Source of the DNA: Poriferisodalis sp965221945
GTDB lineage: Bacteria; Actinomycetota; Acidimicrobiia; Acidimicrobiales; Poriferisodalaceae
Direction of reading: 5' to 3'
Length of the DNA stretch: 64,000 nucleotides
Assembly: GCF_965221945.1 (NCBI RefSeq)
Contig: NZ_OZ244925.1
Coordinates: 558,001-622,000, forward strand
The position numbers and the translations under genes are program-made. Positions within the stretch are counted from its first letter, which is position 1. Each line of letters opens with the position of its first letter. This document shows positions 7,334-16,187 of the stretch, piece by piece. The notes below the pieces were generated by a model, which was given only the letters and a program-made list of their open reading frames with translations, searched no databases and was not told where the DNA came from.

Positions 7334-9254
7334 CGGTACCCACGAGCGTGCGGTACAGATCGGCGTAGAGGCCATTTGCGGCGAGCAGATCGAGATGGCG
7401 ACCCTGCTCGACGAGGTGCCCACGATCGAGCACCAGAATCTGGTCGGCGTCGGTGATGGTCGAGAGCCGGTGAGCGATGACCACCGCAGTGCGGCCGGCG
7501 AGCGCTGTCGCGAGCGCGCTTTGCACCAAGGCCTCGTTCTCGCTGTCGAGGTGACTGGTGGCCTCGTCGAGCACCACGATGGCGGGACGCTTCAACAGCA
7601 CCCGGGCTATGGCCAGACGCTGCTTCTCACCGCCCGACAGCCGGTAGCCGCGCTCGCCCACGACGGTGTTCCAGCCGTCGGGCAGGCTCAGGATCAGCTC
7701 GTCGATGTGCGCGGCTCGGCAGGCCTCAAGCAGCTCGGTATCGGTGGCGCCGGGCTGGGCGTAGCGCAGGTTGGCGGCGATGGTGTCGTGGAACAGGTGC
7801 GGGTCCTGCGAGACGACGCCGATGTTGGACCGCAGGGACTCCGTCGTGACCTCACGCACGTCGTGCCCGTCGATGAGCAACGCGCCGCTGTCGATGTCGT
7901 ACAGCCGGACTACGAGTGCAGCGAGCGTCGTCTTGCCTGCGCCCGACGGCCCGACGAGCGCGACCGTCTGGCCTGGTTCGATGACTGCGGACACGCCTTG
8001 GAGCACCGGTCCGGTCCGAGCATCGCTCGATGGCGGGGCCGCTGCGCCGCTGGGTTGCTCGGGCGGCGTTGCCACGCCGCTGGGTTGCTCGGGCGGCGTT
8101 GCCACGCCGCCCAGTTCGGCGAGAACGCTGCTGTCGGCAGGGGGATACGTGAAGGTCACGTCCCGCAGCTCGATCCGCCCCTCCACTGCGCCGAGCTTGA
8201 CGGCATCGGGGCGGTCCGCGATCGGGTTCGGCAGGTCCAGCACCGCGAAGACGCGCTCAAACGAGACCAGCGCAGTCATCACGTCCACACGGGCATTCGT
8301 CAGGCCGGTCAGCGGCATGTAGATCCGCACCACCATCAGCCCCATCGCCACCAGCGTTCCGATGGTGAGCGCACCGGAGATCACCAGGTGCGCACCCACC
8401 CAATACAGCATCGCCGCCCCAACGGCTCCCACCAGGCTGAGGCCGATGAAGAACGCCCGCCCGTAGAGCGCGCTGCGCACACCTATGTCGCGCACCGTCC
8501 GTGCCGTGCGGCTGAACCCGGCCCGCTCGACGTCATGACGCCCGAACAGCTTGACCAGCAGCGCGCCGGCCACGTTCAGGCGTTCGGTCATCACCGTGTT
8601 CATCGAGGCGTTGTGCTGCATGCTTTGCCGGGTCAGTGCTTGCAACCGCCGGCCCACTCGTTTGGTGGGTGCGATGAACACCGGCAACAGTGCCAGTGCG
8701 AGCAGCGTCAGCCGCCACTCCAGCGCCATCATCGCGACGAGCGTCGTGGACAGCACGATGGTGTTGGACACCACCGAGTTGAGCGTGCCGGTGAAGGCCC
8801 TCTGGGCACCGATGACGTCGTTGTTCATGCGACTGATCAGCGATCCGGTCTGCACGTGGGTGAAGAACGCCACCGGCATCCGCTGCACGTGGTCGTACAG
8901 GCTCACTCGCAGGTCGAAGATGAGGCCCTCGCCAATACGCGCCGACCACCAGCGCTCGATGAACGACAGGCCCGCCTCGGCGAACGCCGCGGCCACGATG
9001 ATCCCGGCCAGCACGTTGAGCTGCCACCGATCTCCGGTCGGGATGGCGTCGTCGATGATGCGCCCGAACAGGATCGGCGGTACCACAAACGCCAGCGCGC
9101 CAAGCAGTTGAGCAATCAGGACTCCCGTCAGCGCCGACCGGTACGGGCGTGCCAAGGCTGCCGCCCGGCGAACGGTGCCCGGCGCTATGTGACGTCCTTC
9201 GACGCCGGCCGGGTCGTGTCCCATCGCGGCGTGCGCAGATGCCATCGACTGCAT
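7311..9254 (-). CDS. ABC exporter, fused transmembrane and ATPase domains
   Basis: 647 residues. Residues ~30-320 form a six-helix type I exporter domain (GALAFVVPPILFGRIIDDAIP at the first helix); residues ~400-640 form the nucleotide-binding domain with Walker A GPSGAGKTT, signature LSGGEKQRLAIARVLL, Walker B IVVLDEATSHLD and an H-loop VIAHRLST. A half-transporter of this type works as a dimer in the membrane; cargo (lipid, drug or peptide) is unknown. The linker between the domains holds a 10-residue repeat (GVATPPEQPS, twice, then a degraded copy). It is followed by the overlapping peptidase gene. Start ATG 9254; another in-frame ATG lies a few codons later. Confidence 0.92.
   Translation of the reverse strand: MQSMASAHAAMGHDPAGVEGRHIAPGTVRRAAALARPYRSALTGVLIAQLLGALAFVVPPILFGRIIDDAIPTGDRWQLNVLAGIIVAAAFAEAGLSFIERWWSARIGEGLIFDLRVSLYDHVQRMPVAFFTHVQTGSLISRMNNDVIGAQRAFTGTLNSVVSNTIVLSTTLVAMMALEWRLTLLALALLPVFIAPTKRVGRRLQALTRQSMQHNASMNTVMTERLNVAGALLVKLFGRHDVERAGFSRTARTVRDIGVRSALYGRAFFIGLSLVGAVGAAMLYWVGAHLVISGALTIGTLVAMGLMVVRIYMPLTGLTNARVDVMTALVSFERVFAVLDLPNPIADRPDAVKLGAVEGRIELRDVTFTYPPADSSVLAELGGVATPPEQPSGVATPPEQPSGAAAPPSSDARTGPVLQGVSAVIEPGQTVALVGPSGAGKTTLAALVVRLYDIDSGALLIDGHDVREVTTESLRSNIGVVSQDPHLFHDTIAANLRYAQPGATDTELLEACRAAHIDELILSLPDGWNTVVGERGYRLSGGEKQRLAIARVLLKRPAIVVLDEATSHLDSENEALVQSALATALAGRTAVVIAHRLSTITDADQILVLDRGHLVEQGRHLDLLAANGLYADLYRTLVGTDEPAGVT
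8045..8104 (-). repeat. Two identical 30-bp tandem units in the ABC exporter linker
   Basis: Units 8045-8074 and 8075-8104 are the same base for base; a third, decayed start of the unit follows. They encode GVATPPEQPS twice in the proline-rich linker between membrane and ATPase domains. Confidence 0.9.
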
Positions 9255-9518
9255 GGATCGAACGATACGAGACGCTCCCCGAACCGCAGCGGCAGTGTGG
9301 TCTCAGTCGGCCCAGCGCTATGGCGGCATGAGGCTGAGCGCGGTGCCTGCAAGCGTTGGCGATGTCGCCCGTGTGTCACGAAATCTGGATAATTCACCGT
9401 ACTGTGGGTGAAAAAACATGTATTAATCTCCAAAGACTGAAGGAATAACCCGGAAATTTCTCCGCCGTCGAGAATGCGCTCGATACACTGCCCGACAACG
9501 GGGGAAACGGGTACGCAA

Positions 9519-10928
9519 ATGCAGTATGGCGAGGTGCAGCAGCGGTTGAGCGAGTCCAATCGCTGGTGGGGCGACCCCGACGGCTGGACGAACAACGATC
9601 CCGACCTGCGGAGGGCCGGTCAAGCCCCGTTCCGCTACACCGCACAAGTGCTAGCCGACCTTGCTCACGGCGGCCTCTACACCCTGCGGGGGCCGCGGCG
9701 GGTGGGCAAGTCGGTGGAGGTGAAGAAGGCCATCGAAGCTCTGATCATCGGCGGGGCCGACCCGCGCCTCGTCGTCTACATGTCGGTCGACGGCTGGCAG
9801 GCCGACGACTTGGGACGGCTCGTGGACGCTGCCACCGTGTTTCAGGCACCAGGGCACCGTTACTGGTTCATCGACGAGATCACCTCGATCACCGACGGAT
9901 GGCCCCACCGCATCAAGTGGCTCCGCGACAACGACAGCCGTTTCGGCGACGACACCGTGGTGCTCACCGGGTCGTCGGCTGCCGACCTCGGCACGGCCAT
10001 CGGGACGCTGCTGGGACGGAGGGGCGACGCTGTGAGCCCCGACCTCGTGCTGCTGCCGATGGGATTCCGGACGTTCGCCAGCCTCCGTGCCGAGAGCCGA
10101 GACGAAGCACAGCCTCCGAAGGACATGGGCCCGCTGCAGGTCGCGGACCTGGGCACCGACCGGCTGAGCGAAGCCGCCCATGAGATGGTTCCGTGGCTGC
10201 ACGCCTTGGTGATGGCCTGGGAGGCTTACTTGTCGGCTGGCGGTTTTCCGCAAGCGGTCACCGATCACATCAACGCTGGTGCCGGTGACTCGACGCTGTC
10301 CCGCAGCCTGCTCGATCTGGTCCACCGTGACGCCCTCAGTCAGACTGACTGGTCCCGCGTCCAAACCGGCGCGTTCTTGCAGCGGCTCGCGGGAGGGCTG
10401 GGATCGCCAGTAAACCGTTCAACTATGGCCAACGACCTTCACACCTCGGCCAACACAGTGCAGCGACGCATCGCGGCGCTCCGAGAAGCCTTCGTCCTCT
10501 GGCCATGTCACCGCTCACAAGACCTGCAGCCCCAGCTGCGCGCGCAGGAGAAGCTGTATTTCATCGATCCAGTCTTCACCCGCCTTGTTCCCGATCGCCC
10601 GACCGATTCCTCGCTGCTGTCTGAGCAGCAGCTTGGGATGGCTCTGATGCGAGGGCTGGAGCGAGATGAGCCCGGCAGCTACTTGGAGTTCGACCGAGTG
10701 CTGCATCATCGCAACAAGTCGGGAACCGAGGTCGACTTCGTAGGCGCCGGCCTTTGCGGCTGCGCTATTGAGTCGAAATACGTCGACGCCCGATGGAGGC
10801 GAGCCACCCGAACCCTGCGGGACTCCCCGTGGCGGGGCATCGTGGCCACCCGTTCGGTGTTCGACCTCGAAGATCCCGACCTCATGGCTGTCCCCGCCGC
10901 CCTCCTCGCCTGGCTTATCGACACTTGA
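9519..10928 (+). CDS. ATPase with C-terminal DUF4143-like domain (AAA_14 type)
   Basis: About 469 residues. Walker A is GPRRVGKS (residues ~60), Walker B-like YWFIDEITSI follows about 70 residues later, and a sensor-like VVLTGSSAADL completes the AAA_14 core. The C-terminal part (SRSLLDLVHRDAL, a winged-helix SANTVQRRIAAL, then LYFIDPVFTRL and GTEVDFVGAGLCGCAIESKY) fits DUF4143, whose EVDF and ESK residues resemble a PD-(D/E)xK nuclease-like core. Biological role is unknown; many such genes sit alone in genomes. ATG 9519 begins the conserved protein; an in-frame ATG at 9474 would add 15 unlikely residues. The 260 bp upstream are AT-rich, with a TTCACC/GGTGAA inverted repeat near 9391-9410. 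Confidence 0.8.
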   Translation: MQYGEVQQRLSESNRWWGDPDGWTNNDPDLRRAGQAPFRYTAQVLADLAHGGLYTLRGPRRVGKSVEVKKAIEALIIGGADPRLVVYMSVDGWQADDLGRLVDAATVFQAPGHRYWFIDEITSITDGWPHRIKWLRDNDSRFGDDTVVLTGSSAADLGTAIGTLLGRRGDAVSPDLVLLPMGFRTFASLRAESRDEAQPPKDMGPLQVADLGTDRLSEAAHEMVPWLHALVMAWEAYLSAGGFPQAVTDHINAGAGDSTLSRSLLDLVHRDALSQTDWSRVQTGAFLQRLAGGLGSPVNRSTMANDLHTSANTVQRRIAALREAFVLWPCHRSQDLQPQLRAQEKLYFIDPVFTRLVPDRPTDSSLLSEQQLGMALMRGLERDEPGSYLEFDRVLHHRNKSGTEVDFVGAGLCGCAIESKYVDARWRRATRTLRDSPWRGIVATRSVFDLEDPDLMAVPAALLAWLIDT

Positions 10929-11048
10929 GCGTCGGCGAGCAATCAGCCTCGACACTCCCACGCCAAGGCTGCTCAACAAGGCAAAGGGGAGATCGGGCCA
11001 GATGCGTTACGTCAACTTTGGCTGCGGTTTCATGGCGATGCCTTCAGG

Positions 11049-12035
11049 TCAGACGTAGGGCCAGCGACGCTTCGCGACCGCCGGGCTGTCGGGCCCACCA
11101 TCGGTTGGCGGGGGCTCGGTGAGCGCCCAGCGACGGCGCCACGCCGATGCCGAGGGGCCCTCGATGCCGGGGCTGTCGGCGCTGTGCAGGCGTCGGCGCG
11201 CCGCGAACCAGTTGCCGGTCGCGGTTTCGTCCGCCAATCCCTCCACCGCTGCTTGCAGCCGCCGCGTGAATCGGCGGTTGTTCTCGTCCTCGCCGAAGTC
11301 CAGCGGGCGGCCGAAGTTGATGACCGAGCGAGCACGCCTGGGCCACGCTCGGCCCTTGCGCAAGATGTCGAAAGTGCCCCGGATGTGCACAGGCACCACA
11401 GGCACGCCGGCCTGCTTGGCCAAGAACGCTGCACCCGGTCGGAACTGCTGGCCCCAGCCGTCACGGGAGCGACCGCCTTCGGGGTAGATCACCAGGCTCC
11501 AGCCGCTGCGCAGCAGCGTCACTGCCTTGTCGATCGTGCGGCGGTTGAGCGCGGTCCGCTCGATGGGGATGGCACCGACGAACAGCGCAGAGATCGCCGA
11601 GGTGGCCCGGTTCCCGAAGAAATAGTCGGCCGCAGCACCCACCACCAGCCGGTTGCACCACGGCTCGGGAATCGAGGTGATGATCACTGCGGTGTCGGCG
11701 TGGCTCTGGTGGTTCGCGGCAAACACAGCCGGCCCGTCCAGTTCGCTGAGCCGGTCGACGCCCTTGATCGTCGGCTGGGCGTAGTAGCGCACCAGTGCTC
11801 GCGCCACCGTGTCGCGGGCCACTCGCCGGGCCACACGAGCTGGAAAGCGCCGAGCCCAGTCGGTGTTGTAGTTCGATCCCACATTGGCCGGCAGCGGAGT
11901 CTGGCCCTGAGGAGTTGGTGCCGCTCGCAGCGGGAACTCTGTGCCGCGCACGACACGCGTCACCGAGGCCTTCTTGCGCTGCGCACGCTTGGATCCGAGG
12001 TGCGACACGGCGGCGCGACGGTTGGGGTCGCTCAT
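11049..12035 (-). CDS. 1-acyl-glycerol-3-phosphate acyltransferase-like protein (PlsC family)
   Basis: 328 residues. The acyltransferase core is clear: NHQSHADT (NHx4D catalytic motif), GAIPIERT, and YPEGGRSRDG (the EGxRS block), followed by FRPGAAFLAKQAGVPVVPVHI. The family transfers an acyl chain to lysophosphatidate or similar lysolipid at the inner membrane face. The first ~60 residues are basic and poorly conserved. ATG 12035 is preferred to the upstream in-frame start at 12068, which adds residues unlike the protein. It follows the LarA-like gene on the same strand after a 105-bp gap and may belong to the same lipid-related group as the acyl-CoA reductase/HAD fusion. Confidence 0.88.
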   Translation of the reverse strand: MSDPNRRAAVSHLGSKRAQRKKASVTRVVRGTEFPLRAAPTPQGQTPLPANVGSNYNTDWARRFPARVARRVARDTVARALVRYYAQPTIKGVDRLSELDGPAVFAANHQSHADTAVIITSIPEPWCNRLVVGAAADYFFGNRATSAISALFVGAIPIERTALNRRTIDKAVTLLRSGWSLVIYPEGGRSRDGWGQQFRPGAAFLAKQAGVPVVPVHIRGTFDILRKGRAWPRRARSVINFGRPLDFGEDENNRRFTRRLQAAVEGLADETATGNWFAARRRLHSADSPGIEGPSASAWRRRWALTEPPPTDGGPDSPAVAKRRWPYV

Positions 12036-12140
12036 CGCTGCACGCCCTCGTCCGCACTGCGGCGGCAATCTCGTCGTCGCGACAACCCCGGTGCCCCCTG
12101 CCTCATCGCTTGGCGCCTCAATGCTCTAGGCCCCGAGAAC

Positions 12141-13730
12141 TCAGACTACGTCCGCCATCAACATGGGCGGATTGTGAATATGGGTGATTGACGGGTCACG
12201 TCCGACCACGTCGGTCGCCATTTCCAGCGCATCGTTCAGCGTCGATGCTGAACGGAAACCCAGGCGTTGGGTAGCAGCCTTGTCGCCGCCGACGATGATC
12301 ACCCCGCCCAGGTGCTCCAGCGCGTGCGCGCACCAGTACCACATGTAGAACGGATGCACGCCGTGGTAGGCGTACGACGTCCGGTACAGGTGCCGGTACC
12401 ACTCGTCTTCGGCATAGCGCTTCTCGTAACGATGCTCGACGATCTCGGGATCGGTGGTGTCGGCCAGCACCTCTTCGAAGAAGTCGATGTAGCTGGGATG
12501 GTGCACCGGATGGAACTCCCACGATGTGGGGTGCGTCATGATCACCACCCCGCCGTGGCGGACGAGCGGCTTGCCCCGGTACAAGTTGAAGAAGTAGCCG
12601 AGCCCCAAGCACGCCACCAGGATCGGGTTCATGATCGAGTTGACGTTGTAGGGGCACAGGTATGGCAGCCCCATCGTGAGCACGTCGGCCTGGCCCTCCA
12701 CCCGCACGAGGTGCTGCCGGTAGACGTTCTCCAGCGTCTGGCGATGGACCGCTTCGACCTCGCCGGCCTGTACCGAGGTGAGCCCATAGGGCGCCCGGAT
12801 GCCGTGGAAGATGCGCCGAGCCTGGCGGCGGGACATGAGATCCAGCGCCGTCTTGGTGCCCATCAGCATCATGCGGTCCCGAGGCGACATCTCCCATTCG
12901 CGCCGCTGCAGGAAGCCGTACTGCGAAGGGAACGTGTCGTTGTTGAGCGTTGTCTCGATCTGGAACACTTTCACGCCGGCTTCGGCCAGCAGCCGACCTT
13001 GGCGCCAGTTGCGCGTGTGCAGCTCGGAGTGCTCGGGATCCATGAACGAGGTCGAGTGCCGCATCGTGTGCACGTTGTGGTGGTGGCGCAGCGCCGTGTA
13101 GGGCGACAGCCCGGTGGCGACGCTCTTGTGGCCGCCGTCCATCGAGACCAAGTTGATGTTCACGTACACCAGCAGGTCCGACTCGACGGCTCGCTTGGAG
13201 ATCACCACCTCCTCCCCAGCGTCGGTTGTTCCCAGGTGGGTGAGCGCGTCGGGATCCTCGGCGTCGAAGTTGTAGAGCTGGCCGTGGGGGGCGAAGGCGT
13301 CATACACACGGTCGCCGACGGCGTGGCGAAGCTCTGCCTCGGTCATGCGGCGATGCAGCGCAAGCGCGGCAATGAGTTCGACGTCATCGACGCCGGCAGA
13401 GGCCGCCATGTCCAGCACCTGCTCAATGATCCGGCCACGGATGTCGGGGGCGGCCATCGGGGGCAGCGGCAGCGAGACATCGTCGAAGGCGATGGTCAGC
13501 TTCATGCCCGGATGCATGTAGGCGGCGAGCGGATCGCGGTCGCCGAGCGGGTTCGCCAAGGCCTCGGCGATGGCACGCTCGGGATCGCGAAGGGCTTCCA
13601 GCGGCTCGTTGGGGTACACGACCCGGCTGCCGACGGGCAGCTTCTCCAAGCGCAGACCCTCGCCGTGGTGGAACAGGATCGGCGGGGTTGTGCGGTCCAC
13701 GTCGAGGACAAGACCCTTGCGCGCTGTCAC
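12141..13730 (-). CDS. LarA-like (lactate racemase N-domain, DUF2088) protein
   Basis: 529 residues from GTG 13730, which overlaps the preceding stop as GTGA. Residues ~70-230 resemble the LarA N-terminal domain: TIAFDDVSLPLPPM stands where LarA has its DxTRPTP motif, followed by the alternating His block LHRRMTEAELRHAVGDRVY and a conserved DLLVYVNINLV strand. The C-terminal half is long, His- and Tyr-rich (HHPSYIDFFEEV, YAYHGVHPFYMWYWCAHALEHLGG) and not typical of LarA. LarA uses a pincer nickel cofactor; whether this homologue binds it, and its substrate, cannot be read. Co-translation with the acyl-CoA reductase fusion suggests a joint role. Confidence 0.8.
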   Translation of the reverse strand: MTARKGLVLDVDRTTPPILFHHGEGLRLEKLPVGSRVVYPNEPLEALRDPERAIAEALANPLGDRDPLAAYMHPGMKLTIAFDDVSLPLPPMAAPDIRGRIIEQVLDMAASAGVDDVELIAALALHRRMTEAELRHAVGDRVYDAFAPHGQLYNFDAEDPDALTHLGTTDAGEEVVISKRAVESDLLVYVNINLVSMDGGHKSVATGLSPYTALRHHHNVHTMRHSTSFMDPEHSELHTRNWRQGRLLAEAGVKVFQIETTLNNDTFPSQYGFLQRREWEMSPRDRMMLMGTKTALDLMSRRQARRIFHGIRAPYGLTSVQAGEVEAVHRQTLENVYRQHLVRVEGQADVLTMGLPYLCPYNVNSIMNPILVACLGLGYFFNLYRGKPLVRHGGVVIMTHPTSWEFHPVHHPSYIDFFEEVLADTTDPEIVEHRYEKRYAEDEWYRHLYRTSYAYHGVHPFYMWYWCAHALEHLGGVIIVGGDKAATQRLGFRSASTLNDALEMATDVVGRDPSITHIHNPPMLMADVV

Positions 13731-16123
13731 CGCCTCGACCTTTCTTGCCCGGCTCCGACTGCGGTGCGGGCACGGCGTGTCCGGTAAGTTCGGTCCAAGC
13801 GATCCGTGCTGGCGCGCACTTTGAACGGCGGCGCGATCGGCAGCAGCGGCCGGGGGCCTCCCGGCGAGCGTTCCCAGTTCTCGCACAGCCAGCCCCGCTT
13901 GTCAGCAATGGTGACCAGCCGGGTCTCGGGATTGACTGCCACGGGATATCCCACGGCTTCCAGCATGGGCATGTCCGAGGCTGCATCGGCATACGCCACG
14001 CCCTGGGCGAGGTCGAATCCCTCCTCCGAAGCCCAGTCGACCATCATCTGAGCGCGTACCTCCCCGGTGGGCGGGACATCGATCATCTCGCCGGTATAGC
14101 GCCCGTCGCGGCTGTCGATGCGCGCAGCGATGATGTGGTCGAACAGCGGCGCCAGGGGCTGGACCGCCAGCTCGAGCGCACCGGTGATGAGCACCGTGCG
14201 GTGCCCCGCCGCCCGATGCTCACGCACTCGTCGCAGCCCGGCCGGGAACGCCTTCGTCAAGAACAGGTGGCTCAGCATCTCGGCTGCGTCGGCATCGAGC
14301 TGGCCCACCGGAGCGCCCTTGTAGCGCCGGTAGAAGTAGCGCAGGAAGTCGGTGCGGTCGCGGCGGTCCCGCCGCCACAGACCGGGCGTCTCGGCCAGGG
14401 TGCGCATGGTGAAGCGCAGGCGCGCCGCCGAGTCGAGCCTCCGGGTGGCGAGCCAGGCGTAGGTTTCCACCACGTTGCTGGCGATCAGGGTGTTCTCGAG
14501 GTCGAACGCCGCGAAATGGCGGGCCGGGTCCAGCACTGCGGTGCGCAGGCGCTCGTTGCGGCTCGGCCCGGTGCGGGGCTGGGGGGTGGTCTTGACACGT
14601 GCCTGGGCGATGACGGTCGGCAGATGCACATCGGCGATGTAGGTGGGCCAATCGATGACCCGAGGGTCGAAGCCGAACCTGTCGCGGTCGGCCGGGTGCA
14701 GTGATTCCCACAGCTCGGTGGTGCGCTCGATTTCGTAGAGCGCTTCGCACTTGCCATAGGCGCCGTAGAGCAAGACGTAGTCGCGGATCTGCTCGAGGCT
14801 GGCGCGCCGCTGTGCGAGCCGGATGGTGAAGTCGTTGCGGCCCCGCATCGGCAGGCGGTGCACCATCTTCTCGGCTGTGTTGAACAGCGACATGGCACGG
14901 TCGAGCTGGTTGTCCAAGCCGCTCGCGCCGGCGAAGCGCCATTGCGTGCTGGCCGTGGGATGACCCTTGGAGTCATAGACCGGATGGTCCTGGAACCATT
15001 GCATGGTCGTCTCGGTCAGCACTTTGAAGCGCAGGGGGTTCACGGCACCCGAGGCCACCTGGAAGATCTCTGGCTCGGGCACCGGTCCACGGGCGGCCAC
15101 GGCGATGATCGCAGCCGCAACCATGTCGACCGGGATGACGTCGATCACGCCCTCTGGGTAGCCCGGGAAGGTGTCCAGCTCTCCCTTCGCGAATGACACG
15201 AACAGCGGCTCTGCCATGCGGAAACCGCGGATCCAGCCCGGAGAAGGCTCGGAGAAGGCCGATTCGATGATGGATGGGCGCACGATGGAGATGGGCACGT
15301 CGCCCCGCAGTTCCACCAGGGCCTGCTCGCCGAGTGCCTTGGAGTACGTGTAGACGTCAGGCCATCCCAGCGAGGAGGCTCGGCTGCGGCCAGCGGTGAC
15401 CATCTCGGTGTCCACCCACTCCCGGCGCAGCTGCTCGGTCTTGGCGGCGAGCAGCGGCAGGCCGGCGGGGCCGAGCTCATCTCTGGCGTTGCGATGGAAG
15501 CGACGCAGGCGGTCCGGGGTGCGACTGGCCGCGTCGAGGTCGGCACGGGTGCGCCGGGCTGCAGCCACTTCCGCCCGCCAGTCCACGTCCATCGAGAATG
15601 GCGTGTCGGCCAGGAAGACCTCGGCCGCAGAGCCCCGCCGGTTTCCGGCGACGTAACACGTCGACACCGCGATCAAGTGCGGTGCGGTGCCTTGCTGCTG
15701 GCAGGCCTCGAGCACGCGATTCGGGCCCAGCAGATTGATCTCGATTGACGAGTCGAGCGGGCTGTCGAAGCTGACGGAGGCGGCCGAGTGGATGATGACA
15801 TCGCAGTTGCACAGCAACTCGCGGTCCCCTTCGGACATGGCGAGGCCATCGACGCTCACGTCACCGGACACGACCGTGATGCGGCGGGCGCAGATGTCGT
15901 CGAAGTCGCTGCCCCATGCGCTGCGCAGCCGCTCGAAGGCGTCGTTGCGCAGGACCTCCCGCTCGACACGGCGATTCACGTCGGTACGGCGGCCCGGCCG
16001 CACCAGCAGCACCAGCTCGCAGTCGGGGACCGAGCGCAGCAGCCGTTCGACGAGAGCCGTGCCCAAGAATCCAGTTGCACCGGTGATGGCGATGCGCTTT
16101 CCGGTCAACGCGTCGGCGATCAC
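13727..16123 (-). CDS. Fatty acyl-CoA reductase-like SDR fused to a HAD-IB phosphatase domain
   Basis: About 798 residues. Residues ~10-480 are an extended SDR of the acyl-CoA reductase (Male-sterility/NAD_binding_4) type: TGATGFLGTALVERLL for NAD(P) binding, VIIHSAASVSFD, STCYVAGNRRG, and the catalytic YxxxK in YTYSKALGE. Residues ~560-780 are a HAD-IB hydrolase: FDLENTLIASNV (DxDx(T/V) in modified form, with E in place of the second D), TGALELAV and AYADAASDMPML. The first domain would reduce an acyl-CoA or make an aldehyde/alcohol; the second would dephosphorylate a small molecule or lysolipid. GTG 16123 opens right at the Rossmann fold. It is coupled to the LarA-like gene by GTGA. Confidence 0.82.
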   Translation of the reverse strand: MIADALTGKRIAITGATGFLGTALVERLLRSVPDCELVLLVRPGRRTDVNRRVEREVLRNDAFERLRSAWGSDFDDICARRITVVSGDVSVDGLAMSEGDRELLCNCDVIIHSAASVSFDSPLDSSIEINLLGPNRVLEACQQQGTAPHLIAVSTCYVAGNRRGSAAEVFLADTPFSMDVDWRAEVAAARRTRADLDAASRTPDRLRRFHRNARDELGPAGLPLLAAKTEQLRREWVDTEMVTAGRSRASSLGWPDVYTYSKALGEQALVELRGDVPISIVRPSIIESAFSEPSPGWIRGFRMAEPLFVSFAKGELDTFPGYPEGVIDVIPVDMVAAAIIAVAARGPVPEPEIFQVASGAVNPLRFKVLTETTMQWFQDHPVYDSKGHPTASTQWRFAGASGLDNQLDRAMSLFNTAEKMVHRLPMRGRNDFTIRLAQRRASLEQIRDYVLLYGAYGKCEALYEIERTTELWESLHPADRDRFGFDPRVIDWPTYIADVHLPTVIAQARVKTTPQPRTGPSRNERLRTAVLDPARHFAAFDLENTLIASNVVETYAWLATRRLDSAARLRFTMRTLAETPGLWRRDRRDRTDFLRYFYRRYKGAPVGQLDADAAEMLSHLFLTKAFPAGLRRVREHRAAGHRTVLITGALELAVQPLAPLFDHIIAARIDSRDGRYTGEMIDVPPTGEVRAQMMVDWASEEGFDLAQGVAYADAASDMPMLEAVGYPVAVNPETRLVTIADKRGWLCENWERSPGGPRPLLPIAPPFKVRASTDRLDRTYRTRRARTAVGAGQERSRR

Positions 16124-16187
16124 GAGGTGTTGTCTAGCCCCATCCGAGCGCAGATACGTGCACGCAGGCGCAATCTGCCCCCTCTGC

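Noticed and set aside
7047..9392. Very long plus-strand open frame (781 codons) opposite the ABC exporter
   Set aside because: It is the antisense of a well-supported exporter gene; long antisense frames are expected in high-GC DNA, and the product has no fold-like sequence.
9391..9410. TTCACC/GGTGAA hairpin as a terminator
   Set aside because: The T-run is on the wrong side for either strand; it is more likely an operator or chance.
12267..13787. 506-codon plus-strand frame opposite the LarA-like gene
   Set aside because: Antisense shadow; low-complexity His/Val/Gly/Arg product and no family resemblance.
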